From Rhizobium sp. Q54 (GTDB lineage Bacteria > Pseudomonadota > Alphaproteobacteria > Rhizobiales > Beijerinckiaceae): a stretch of DNA of 13,933 nucleotides. The translations under genes and the position numbers were made by a program. This document shows, one piece after another, positions 6,919-13,805 of the stretch; position 1 is the stretch's first letter, and the number at the start of each line of letters is the position of its first letter. The stretch covers positions 1 to 13,933 of the forward strand of contig CAMDKB010000066.1 of assembly GCA_945901195.1 (NCBI GenBank), written 5' to 3'. The notes beneath the pieces are model-generated. The model ran no database searches. It worked only from the letters and a program-made list of their open reading frames with translations, and was not told where the DNA came from.

Positions 6919-7890
6919 CTACTGCTTCTCAAGTTTCGCAATCTCCGCATACCGACCCCAGGCTGCTTCTTCCTTCACGAAGAGTGCGTCGGCCTCCTTG
7001 GGCGGCAGCGAGAATGTATCAGCGCCCGAATCCTTGAAAAACTGAATGACTTCCGGACGCGGCAGAACCTGTTCCATCCAGCCATGCATGACATTGACGA
7101 CCGCATCAGGTGTCGCCTTGGGCACGATCAGCGCCCACCATCCCGTGAGATCGACGCCCTTTACGCCAGCCTCTTCCATCGTCGGCACATCGGGCAAGGC
7201 GGATATCCGCGTTCCCGTCGCAACAGCCAGAATGCGCAATTTACCTTGCCTGAATTGCGCCAGAGACAATTGCGGATCGAGCGCGCCATAATCGATTGCG
7301 CCGCTGGCCATCTCCTTCAGGGAATCCCCGCCCGAACGAAAGCGAATCTGCTGCGCCTGCAAACCCGCCACGGCCTTGTACATTTCACCCAGCACAATAC
7401 CCGTCGGCGCGGCAGTTCCGTAATTGGCCTTGTCACCCTTAATTTTCATCGCAGTGTTCAATTCCGCCAACGTCTTGTAGGGCGAGTCGGGATCGACCGT
7501 GATCATGAAGCCCTGACGATTGATCGTCGCGCCGATGCGGAATGCTTCCAACACATCGATGCGCCGTTCTTTATAGAGATGATTGGCGGCTGCTGTTGCC
7601 GTCGCTGTTGCAAGCAGCACCGTATAGCCATCCGGCTTGGCTCTGGCGACTGTCTCCATGGCTAGCCCGCCAGCTGCACCGACGCGATTCTCCACAATGA
7701 TATTGACGCCGGATATTTCCTTGATTTTTTCAGCTGTATATCGCGTGACCACATCCGCGCCACTGCCCGGTGGAAAACCCGTGATAAAGCGGACAGGCTG
7801 ATTGGGAAAGTCTTGTGCTTGCGCTGCCACCGGCAGAAGCGCCAGCGTCAAAGCACTGGACAGGAGGGCGAGGAGTGACCGTTTTGCCAT
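6919..7890 (-). CDS. Bug/TctC-type tripartite tricarboxylate transporter binding protein, copy 1
   Basis: A 323-residue exported Bug protein. The ATG at 7890 is chosen because GAGGGAG (7905-7899) lies eight bases upstream; an in-frame GTG at 7914 overlapping the previous stop would add eight unconserved residues. Signal peptide MAKRSLLALLSSALTLALLP, cleaved near AQA|QD (residue 25). Family motifs: FPNQPVRFITGFPPGSGAD (28-46), VENRVGAAGG, AKPDGYTVLLATATATAA and LPDVPTMEEAGVKG. Bug proteins capture carboxylates, aromatic acids or other small solutes in the periplasm and hand them to TctA/TctB permeases, none of which is present. It is the last gene of a three-gene tandem, 20 bases after copy 2. 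It is the most diverged of the three: NYGTAAPTGI replaces NYGVSATSGI, and LDPQLSLA replaces IDPGF. Confidence 0.92.
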   Translation of the reverse strand: MAKRSLLALLSSALTLALLPVAAQAQDFPNQPVRFITGFPPGSGADVVTRYTAEKIKEISGVNIIVENRVGAAGGLAMETVARAKPDGYTVLLATATATAAANHLYKERRIDVLEAFRIGATINRQGFMITVDPDSPYKTLAELNTAMKIKGDKANYGTAAPTGIVLGEMYKAVAGLQAQQIRFRSGGDSLKEMASGAIDYGALDPQLSLAQFRQGKLRILAVATGTRISALPDVPTMEEAGVKGVDLTGWWALIVPKATPDAVVNVMHGWMEQVLPRPEVIQFFKDSGADTFSLPPKEADALFVKEEAAWGRYAEIAKLEKQ

Positions 7891-7910
7891 GGATTTTGCT
7901 CCCTCACGCA

Positions 7911-8879
7911 TCACTGTTTTTCAATTTTTGCGATGCGCAGATATTCTTCCCAGCTCTTTTCGTCTCGAATGAACATGGCGTCAGCATCAGCAGGCTTTGA
8001 GATGAAAACCTCGCCACCGGCGTCCTGGAAGAATTTTTTTGACTCCGGCTTTTCCAGCGCCGCGTTGGCCCAGCCGTTCAACATATTGATGACAGCATCT
8101 GGCGTCTGCTTGGGCAAGATCAACGCCCACCAAACCGGGATATTTATGCCTTTCACGCCACCTTCTTCCATCGTGGGAACGTCTGGCATGGATGCAATTC
8201 TCTTGGCCGTGCTGACAGCGAGGATACGCAACTTGCCCTGATTGGCTTGCGGCAAGGCAAACCCAGGATCAATAGAAAGAAAATCGAGATTGCCGCCATA
8301 AAGTTCGTTCAAAGCTTCGGGGCTGCCGCGATAGGTAATCCGGGTCGTTCGCAGTTCTGCGAACGCATTGTACATTTCCGCCAGTGCAATTCCCGATGTT
8401 GCCGAAACTCCATAATTCGCCTTGTCGCCTTTTTGTTTCAGATGCGCGGTCAGGTCCTGCAAGGTCTTGTGCGGCGATTTGGGATCAACTGCGATCAGGA
8501 AGCCGAATTGCGTGATCGTCGCCGCAATCCGGAAGGCGTCCAGTACGTTGACCCGGCGCTCTTTATAAATGTGATTGGCCGCCGCTGTCGCAGACCCAGC
8601 CGTAACCAGAACGGTGTAACCATCCGGCTTGGCGCGCGCCACATTCTCCAGCGCGATGGAGCCGGTCGCCCCGGCGCGGTTTTCGACAACGATGGAGGCT
8701 GAGGAAACCTCCTTCATCCTTTCCGCCATGAAGCGGGTGAAAAGATCGGCGCCGCTACCGGGCGGAAAACCCGTAACGAAACGGATCTGCTGGTTTGGAT
8801 AATTCTGCGACAGCGCAGGTATTGCAGACGCCACGGCACAAGCCGCCGTCACCGCAAAAATGGATACAAACCGCTTCAT
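7911..8879 (-). CDS. Bug/TctC-type tripartite tricarboxylate transporter binding protein, copy 2
   Basis: A 322-residue exported Bug protein. The start at 8879 follows GGGAGGAA at five-base spacing; the longer open frame to 8969 adds a non-signal N terminus. Signal peptide MKRFVSIFAVTAACAVASAI, cleavage near ALS|QN (residue 24). Motifs: YPNQQIRFVTGFPPGSGAD, VENRAGATGS, NYGVSATSGIALAEMY, FLSIDPGFALPQ and MPDVPTMEEGGVKG. It shares the NYGVSATSGI and SIDPGF signatures with copy 3 and is visibly closer to it than to copy 1. The ligand pocket loops differ among copies, so they probably bind related but not identical solutes. It is separated from copy 3 by 89 bases, enough for its own promoter, and from copy 1 by 20 bases, so copies 2 and 1 are co-transcribed. 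Confidence 0.92.
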   Translation of the reverse strand: MKRFVSIFAVTAACAVASAIPALSQNYPNQQIRFVTGFPPGSGADLFTRFMAERMKEVSSASIVVENRAGATGSIALENVARAKPDGYTVLVTAGSATAAANHIYKERRVNVLDAFRIAATITQFGFLIAVDPKSPHKTLQDLTAHLKQKGDKANYGVSATSGIALAEMYNAFAELRTTRITYRGSPEALNELYGGNLDFLSIDPGFALPQANQGKLRILAVSTAKRIASMPDVPTMEEGGVKGINIPVWWALILPKQTPDAVINMLNGWANAALEKPESKKFFQDAGGEVFISKPADADAMFIRDEKSWEEYLRIAKIEKQ

Positions 8880-8968
8880 CCCTGTTCCTCCCTCATTTGG
8901 AGTGCACTTTGTATGTTTTCCTGGCCGATGACAAATCCTGCCATCGCCAGCCATTACGTACCCGCCCA

Positions 8969-9946
8969 TTATTGCTTTTCAATCTTGGCGACGCGCAAAT
9001 ATTCACCCCCGTTCGCCACTTCCTGGGCGAACAGGACATCGGCCTCTGCAGGCGTGGAGATGAATATATCGCCCCCCGCATCGTTGAAGAATTTCTTCGA
9101 TTCGGGTTTGCGCAGCGCTTCGTTGAGCCAGCTGTTGATCTTGTTTACGATGACGTCAGGCGTGGCTTTGGGCAAGGCTATGCACCACCAGACGGTTTGA
9201 TCGACACCCTTTACCCCCGATTCCTCGAGGGTTGGAATATCCGGTATGGATTCAACTCGTTTGCCGGTGCTGACCGCAAGAATACGCACGCGTCCTGCAT
9301 TATGCTGGGGGATGGAAAAGCCCGGATCAATCGAGGAAAAATCAAGATTCCCCGCCGCCAGTTCGTTCAGCGTATCGCCGGCTGCGCGAAAGCGGACCTG
9401 TCCGGTTTCCAGTCCGGCGATAGCCTTGTAGGTCTCGGCCAAAACAATGCCCGACGTGGCCGATACCCCGTAATTGCCCTTGTCGCCTTTGGCTTTCAGC
9501 GCAGCTGTCAATTCCTGCAATGTCCTGTGGGGCGATTTGCCATCTAAGACGATCATGAATCCCATTCGATTGATCGTTCCTGCAATGCGAAACGCCTCGA
9601 GAACATTGACCCTTGGGATTTTGAATATGTGGTTCGCCGACGCCGTCGCAGAACCTGCCGTCAGATAGGCTGTGTATCCATCCGGTTTGGAACGTGCGAC
9701 AAACTCCATGGCAATGGCGCCGGTCGCACCCACGCGATTTTCAACGACTATCGTAGCGCCGGACACTTCTTTCATTTTTTCCGCGATGAAGCGTGTGAAC
9801 GAATCCGCGCCACTGCCCGCTGGCAGACCCGTCACAAAACGAATAGGCTGACCGGGAAACTCCTGCGCGCTGGCGCCGCCCAAAATCAGGCATCCCATCA
9901 AGCCAAGCCCCGCAGCCAAGCCCGCATGAAGTGTTCGTTTCCTCAT
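8969..9946 (-). CDS. Bug/TctC-type tripartite tricarboxylate transporter binding protein, copy 3
   Basis: A 325-residue exported Bug protein and the first gene of the tandem. The ATG at 9946 has GGAGG five bases upstream; longer in-frame starts to 10027 lack one and do not encode a signal peptide. Signal peptide MRKRTLHAGLAAGLGLMGCL with cleavage near ASA|QE (residue 27); the LMGC inside it is a poor lipobox, so lipoprotein processing is unlikely. Motifs: FPGQPIRFVTGLPAGSGAD (note LPAGS for the usual FPPGS), VENRVGATGA, NYGVSATSGIVLAETY, FSSIDPGFSIPQ and IPDIPTLEESGVKG. It has lost the KERR motif of the siblings (KIPRVNVLEAF instead of KERRVNVLDAF). It diverges from the first DctP gene across 169 bases. 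Confidence 0.92.
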   Translation of the reverse strand: MRKRTLHAGLAAGLGLMGCLILGGASAQEFPGQPIRFVTGLPAGSGADSFTRFIAEKMKEVSGATIVVENRVGATGAIAMEFVARSKPDGYTAYLTAGSATASANHIFKIPRVNVLEAFRIAGTINRMGFMIVLDGKSPHRTLQELTAALKAKGDKGNYGVSATSGIVLAETYKAIAGLETGQVRFRAAGDTLNELAAGNLDFSSIDPGFSIPQHNAGRVRILAVSTGKRVESIPDIPTLEESGVKGVDQTVWWCIALPKATPDVIVNKINSWLNEALRKPESKKFFNDAGGDIFISTPAEADVLFAQEVANGGEYLRVAKIEKQ

Positions 9947-10033
9947 TCCTGCCTCCGATTTCCGATGCATTATTGCGTCAGCTTCCATGCACTGCAAATC
10001 GGCTGGCATCGCCGGCTCCCCTGACAATAGTGC

Positions 10034-10061
10034 TGGACACGCAGGCCTGCAGTCATAAGAT
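10034..10061 (+). promoter_or_regulatory. Probable promoter of the first DctP gene
   Basis: TGGACA (10034-10039), a 16-base spacer and TAAGAT (10056-10061) lie 54 bases before the start codon. The same arrangement, GCTGGACA-N16-TA, recurs upstream of the second DctP gene, which strengthens the call. The spacer contains the 10-bp palindrome GCAGGCCTGC (10041-10050), a possible operator. Confidence 0.45.
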
Positions 10062-10115
10062 GTGTTTCAAATAAGATAATGGGGAAAACGGCGACGATCA
10101 CAGGGAGGCGCAACA

Positions 10116-11126
10116 ATGCTCAAAACAGGCATAATGATCGCTACAGGATTTGGGGCTGCAACATGCCTCATCCTCGGGGCCACCTCAGCTGAATCCCAGA
10201 CCATTCTCAAGTTCAACTCTCCCGCGCCACCGCCATCCTATCTGCACAAGGGCGTCTTCGAGCCTTGGGCCCAGGCTATCGAGAAAGATGCAGGCGGTTC
10301 GATCAAGATCCAGATGTCGTATGGAGGCCAGCTTGGCAATGTCGCAGTTGCTTACGACCGCCTGATCGATGGCGTATCTGATTTCGCCTTCATTCTCACC
10401 GGCATAACCGGAGGACGTTTCAAACAGCAGGATGTCGCCGCCTTGCCGTTTGAAACGCGCAATTCGCTGGAAGCCGCACTTGGCCTTTGGGGCGCCTACG
10501 AAAAAGGTGTCACAGCGGACGAATACAAGCAGGTTAAACTCCTCGCCACATGGGCTTTTCCCAATGCTGCGATCCATTCGCAAAAGCCTGTGAACACAAT
10601 CGCAGATCTGAAGGGCGCGCGCCTGGCCATCAATAACGCGATCATCGGCGGCGTTGCGATCGCCCTTGGCGCATCGCCTGTCACACTACGGCCGGATGAT
10701 GTCTATCAGGCCCTCAGCCGGGGCACCGTGGATGCCTCGATCATGCCTTTCACAGGCATGTACACCTACAAGATTTACGAAGTCTCCAAATCCCATCTTG
10801 ATGCGCCTCTGGGCGCCGATGCAGCCGCCGTTATCATGAACAAGCAGAAATTCGAAAGCCTCACCGCGCAGGCCCGCGCCGCCATCGAAAAACATTCGGG
10901 CCGGGAATTTTCCCGCACGCTTGGAATTGCGACACAGACTCAATGGCAGATCGGGCATAACACCGTGAAAGAACGGCTCACCTCATTGTCCCCGGACGAA
11001 GAGGCCAGATGGAAAAGTGCGATGACGCCGATCACGCAAAAATGGGCAGAAACGACACCTGATGGACAAAAAGTGCTGGAGACATTCCGGGCTGAGGTGC
11101 GGGCCGTGCGCACGGCCAAGCCTTAA
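10116..11126 (+). CDS. TRAP transporter DctP-type substrate-binding protein, copy 1
   Basis: A 336-residue periplasmic receptor of a TRAP transporter. AGGGAGG (10102-10108) sits seven bases before the ATG. Signal peptide with hydrophobic core over residues 5-22, cleavage near TSA|ES (residue 25). Family features: the SPAPPPSYLHKGVFEPWAQA segment, the hinge helix region DLKGARLAINNA, then LRPDDVYQALSRGTVDASIM and the YKIYEVSKSHLD block. The arginine that usually follows LKGxKI in this family (KIRV) is Ala here, so ligand contact may differ from classic C4-dicarboxylate or sialate receptors. It is about two-thirds identical by eye to the next gene. Its receptor role depends on the downstream DctQM permease, which is broken in this window. 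The CDS ends in a 16-bp palindrome. Confidence 0.93.
   Translation: MLKTGIMIATGFGAATCLILGATSAESQTILKFNSPAPPPSYLHKGVFEPWAQAIEKDAGGSIKIQMSYGGQLGNVAVAYDRLIDGVSDFAFILTGITGGRFKQQDVAALPFETRNSLEAALGLWGAYEKGVTADEYKQVKLLATWAFPNAAIHSQKPVNTIADLKGARLAINNAIIGGVAIALGASPVTLRPDDVYQALSRGTVDASIMPFTGMYTYKIYEVSKSHLDAPLGADAAAVIMNKQKFESLTAQARAAIEKHSGREFSRTLGIATQTQWQIGHNTVKERLTSLSPDEEARWKSAMTPITQKWAETTPDGQKVLETFRAEVRAVRTAKP
11102..11117. repeat. 16-bp perfect palindrome at the 3' end of DctP copy 1
   Basis: GGCCGTGCGCACGGCC lies inside the last codons of the gene, seven bases before the stop. It can form a 6-bp GC stem with a GCGC loop. No T-run follows, so it is not a classical terminator; it could protect the mRNA 3' end or limit read-through to the second DctP gene. 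Confidence 0.4.
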
Positions 11127-11144
11127 TCTGCAATCCTCCTTCGC

Positions 11145-11172
11145 TGGACATGGGCGCAGGTATTCATAGTAT
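11145..11172 (+). promoter_or_regulatory. Probable promoter of the second DctP gene
   Basis: TGGACA (11145-11150), a 16-base spacer and TAGTAT (11167-11172) stand 52 bases before the ATG, mirroring the promoter proposed for copy 1 in sequence and distance. It implies that the second receptor can be expressed without read-through from the first. Confidence 0.45.
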
Positions 11173-11224
11173 AAGGGCAGCAGAAATCACCCGGCCCATC
11201 GCAAGCCGGATCAGGGAGGGAACA

Positions 11225-12211
11225 ATGCTGAACAAGAACCTGTTGGCCGCCATGTGTCTGGCGTTCGCCACCGCCCCGGCAGCGGCACAGACCGTTCTCA
11301 AGCTCAACTCTCCTGCCCCTCCGCCCTCCTATCTGCACAAGGGCGTTTTTGAACCCTGGGCCGCCGCAGTGATGGCCGATGCCGGCGGCACATTGAAAAT
11401 CGAAATGTCCTACGGTGGCCAACTCGGCAACTGGAGCGTCGCCTATGACCGCATGATCGACGGCGTCTCGGACATCAGCTTCATCCTGACTGGCCTTACC
11501 GGTGGCCGTTTCAAGCAGGAAGATGTGGCATCGCTGCCGTTTGAAACGCGTGATTCCAATGAAGCGGCCATCGGACTGTGGAAGCTGTTTGAAAAGGGAA
11601 TCACGGCCGACGAATTCAAGCAGGTCAAGCTGCTGGCCACTGTGGCTTTCCCCAATGCCGCCATCCATTCGATGAAACCGATCAATCAGCTCTCCGACCT
11701 CAAGGGCAACAAATACGCAGTCGGTAATGCAATTCTCGGTGGCGTCATCGTGGCCCTTGGTGCAACCCCGGTTTCACTGCGGCCCGATGAAGTCTATCAG
11801 GCCATGAGCCGCGGCACTGTAGACGGGGCTGTCATGCCGTTCACAGGCATGTACACGTTCAAGCTTCACGAAGTCGGCAAATCCCACCTCGATGTGCCGC
11901 TGGGAGCAGATGCTGCCGCTCTGGTGATGAACAAGCAATCCTATGACAAGCTTCCCGCCCAGGCCCGCGCCGCCATCGACAAGCATTCAGGTCTTCCGCT
12001 CACCGAAAAACTGGGCGTCGCCACACAAGCGCAGTGGCAGCTTGGCTACGACACCGTTAAAGATCGCCTGATAAAGCTGAGCCCGGACGAAGAAAAGAAA
12101 TGGCAAGCCGCCCTATCGCCCATCGCCCAGAAATGGGCCGAAGGTGCGCCCAACGGCGTCAAGGTGTTGGAGGCTTTTCGCGCTGAAGTTCAAGCCCTTC
12201 GCAAGAAATAA
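11225..12211 (+). CDS. TRAP transporter DctP-type substrate-binding protein, copy 2
   Basis: A 328-residue paralogue of the preceding gene. The ATG at 11225 follows AGGGAGGG (11213-11220) and gives the signal peptide MLNKNLLAAMCLAFATAPAA, cleaved near AAA|QT (residue 21). Earlier in-frame starts from 11150 have no ribosome site. Shared blocks with copy 1 include SPAPPPSYLHKGVFEPWA, MSYGGQLGN, GGRFKQ, LPFETR, FKQVKLLAT (YKQ in copy 1), FPNAAIHS and MPFTGMYT. The hinge reads DLKGNKYAVGNA, again without the usual Arg. Differences cluster around the ligand lobes, suggesting a tandem duplication followed by change in specificity. It ends 30 bases before the proposed start of the TRAP permease. Regulation is probably from the promoter at 11145. 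Confidence 0.93.
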   Translation: MLNKNLLAAMCLAFATAPAAAQTVLKLNSPAPPPSYLHKGVFEPWAAAVMADAGGTLKIEMSYGGQLGNWSVAYDRMIDGVSDISFILTGLTGGRFKQEDVASLPFETRDSNEAAIGLWKLFEKGITADEFKQVKLLATVAFPNAAIHSMKPINQLSDLKGNKYAVGNAILGGVIVALGATPVSLRPDEVYQAMSRGTVDGAVMPFTGMYTFKLHEVGKSHLDVPLGADAAALVMNKQSYDKLPAQARAAIDKHSGLPLTEKLGVATQAQWQLGYDTVKDRLIKLSPDEEKKWQAALSPIAQKWAEGAPNGVKVLEAFRAEVQALRKK

Positions 12212-12241
12212 TCAGCGCAATAAATCGGCAGTAAAAACGGG

Positions 12242-12525
12242 ATGGAAAAGGGAACCTGGACGCTCTGGCAGGACGGTTCACATCCGTCGCTCGCAACGCG
12301 GCATTTCTCGGCGTCATCGCAATGCTGGAACTGGTGTTTGCAACCGTTGCTGACGTTGTCCTCCGCTGGCTGTTTTCCCGGCCAATTGTCGGGCTGAATG
12401 AAATCGTCGGTATGGGGACTGGCGTTGCGGTAGCGGCGACCTTCCCGGCGGGCGCCATGCAACGGGTCAACCTGACGATTGAACTCCTGCAAAACATGTT
12501 CCCAAACGCAGCATCGGCTGGATGA
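12242..12525 (+). pseudogene. DctQ (small permease) first half of a fused TRAP permease, frameshifted
   Basis: The first half of a DctQ domain. The likely original start is the ATG at 12242, 30 bases after the DctP stop, but its frame (MEKGTW...) soon departs from a plausible DctQ. The next frame, open from 12235, reads GNLDALAGRFTSVARNAAFL, then LELVFATVADVVLRWLFSRP, GLNEIVGMGTGVAVAATFPA and VNLTIELLQNMFP, which is ordinary DctQ with two membrane segments. One base restored in the A4G3 tract at 12246-12252 joins the ATG to this frame. The frame then stops at 12523-12525, where the DctQ sequence continues in a third frame. The only complete in-frame ATG is 12322, too far in for a full protein. 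Most likely a decayed gene; sequencing errors or recoding are alternatives. Confidence 0.75.
12501..12507 (+). other. Slippery-type heptamer C-CCA-AAC at the DctQ frame junction
   Basis: In the upstream DctQ frame the codons read TTC CCA AAC, so C_CCA_AAC has the form X_XXY_YYZ used in -1 ribosomal frameshifting. A -1 slip here gives CCC AAA CGC and leads exactly into the downstream frame (KRSIGWMKVV). A one-base loss from an original CCCC run explains the same junction. A small CAGC-ATCG-GCTG stem (12509-12520) follows, too weak and too close to be a convincing stimulator. Confidence 0.5.
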
Positions 12526-13805
12526 AAGTCGTCGCACATGCAAGCCTGCTCGTGTTCTATGGGCTGATGGCATGGCAGGTGACAATCTACGCGATGAAAC
12601 TCAATGATCGCGCCGCCGAAACTGTCTATCTGAAAATGCCGACTGCGCCTTTTATTTTCGCTATCGCAGCGTTTTTTATCGTGACCGCGCTGGCGCAGAT
12701 CATCATCGTATTTATGAGTGCCCGTGCAGCCCTCGCCGGTGAAGCGGGATTGTCCGGCTGGTCGATGGATGCAGAGTCAGTGCCGCCTGAAGGGATTGAT
12801 TCCAGGCCTCAGGTCTCGCCTGCAAAAGTTTTTGCGACAGGCCTCGTTGTATTGGCCGCCACCGCCTTGATCATATGGGCGTTCATTTCCGCTCTGCCCG
12901 CCATGTCGGTATGGGCGCAGGCGAACAAGGCGGCATTTGGGATCACAATAGTTCTGCTGCTCTGGGCGCCGCTGGTCCTCTATATTCCGTTGGCTGTCGT
13001 TATGGGGCTGCTTGGACTCGTTGCAGCGCTTTTATTTATGGGCACAGGCCCCGCGCTCAGCGTGCTGGGCAACGAATCCATGGGCTTTCTGACCAATTAT
13101 TCAGTAGCCGTTTTGCCGATGTTCCTGATGATGGGCAGTTTCGCCGTCGGCGCGGGCATGTCCAGCGACATTTACGAACTCGCTCACACACTGCTGTCGC
13201 GCCGCCGCGGCGGCCTTGCGCTTGCGACGATTGGCGGATGCGCGGGTTTTGGCGCGCTGACCGGATCTTCGCTCGCAACCGTCGCTACAATAGGCCGTGT
13301 CGCCATGCCAGAAATGGTGCGTCGCGGTTATTCACCAGGCCTTGCGGCAGGAACTGTCGCCGCAGGAGGCACATTGGGCGCGCTAGTTCCACCGTCGATA
13401 CCGCTTGTTTTTTACGCGCTGTTGACAGAAGCCTCGATCGGTCAATTATTCATTGCCGCCTTCGTGCCTGCAATTTTGGGCATCGCGCTTTATCTCACGG
13501 CCATCGCGATTTACGTACGCGTTGTGCCTTCCTCCGCACCCCTGGAAACCCAATCGGCCGATTGGAGCGAAATCCTGCGCGCATTCCGCAAGGCATGGTC
13601 AACGCTGGCGCTTCTGACAGTGGTGGTCGGGTCGATCTACACCGGCATCTGCACGGAGACCGAAGCCGCGGCTGTGGGCGCCGGCGGCGCATTTATAGCA
13701 GCTCTGCTGCGCGGCAAGATCACGCGCGATTCCCTGTTGCGTGTGATGGGAGAAACGACAGCCACGACAGCACTTATATATCTTAGGGCTCTTCTAAAAA
13801 CATGA
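12522..13805 (+). CDS. DctQ C-terminal half fused to DctM large permease, 3' truncated
   Basis: This frame starts with the second half of DctQ (residues 1-70, membrane segments near 5-24 and 43-66), has a linking membrane helix (about 103-124) and continues without a stop into DctM from about residue 137, so the permease is a true DctQM fusion like SiaQM. DctM hallmarks: GCAGFGALTGSSLATVATIG (239-258), AAGGTLGALVPPSIPLVFYA (280-299) and the CTETEAAAVGAG block (377-388). DctM drives sodium- or proton-coupled uptake of the solute held by DctP. After TALIYL (416-421) homology ends and foreign sequence begins at about 13786, leaving six non-native residues and removing roughly the last third of DctM. 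The ATG at 12522 overlaps the TGA of the upstream frame, but this is a by-product of the frameshift. The product is probably non-functional. Confidence 0.85.
   Translation: MKVVAHASLLVFYGLMAWQVTIYAMKLNDRAAETVYLKMPTAPFIFAIAAFFIVTALAQIIIVFMSARAALAGEAGLSGWSMDAESVPPEGIDSRPQVSPAKVFATGLVVLAATALIIWAFISALPAMSVWAQANKAAFGITIVLLLWAPLVLYIPLAVVMGLLGLVAALLFMGTGPALSVLGNESMGFLTNYSVAVLPMFLMMGSFAVGAGMSSDIYELAHTLLSRRRGGLALATIGGCAGFGALTGSSLATVATIGRVAMPEMVRRGYSPGLAAGTVAAGGTLGALVPPSIPLVFYALLTEASIGQLFIAAFVPAILGIALYLTAIAIYVRVVPSSAPLETQSADWSEILRAFRKAWSTLALLTVVVGSIYTGICTETEAAAVGAGGAFIAALLRGKITRDSLLRVMGETTATTALIYLRALLKT

Noticed and set aside
6677..7045. Open plus-strand frame of 122 codons in the gap before the Bug genes
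   Set aside because: No ribosome site, no recognisable domain, overlaps the Bug gene end and runs through one arm of the inverted repeat.
7891..7914. GTG start of Bug copy 1 overlapping the stop of copy 2
   Set aside because: The ATG at 7890 has GAGGGAG at correct spacing and yields a normal signal peptide; the extra eight residues contain that ribosome site.
10041..10050. GCAGGCCTGC palindrome as a definite operator
   Set aside because: It lies in the proposed promoter spacer, but a 10-bp GC-rich palindrome is common by chance and it is not repeated before the second DctP gene.
12522..12525. ATGA overlap as a sign of normal translational coupling between dctQ and dctM
   Set aside because: The sequence after this ATG is the second half of DctQ, not the start of DctM, so the overlap arises by chance from the frameshift.
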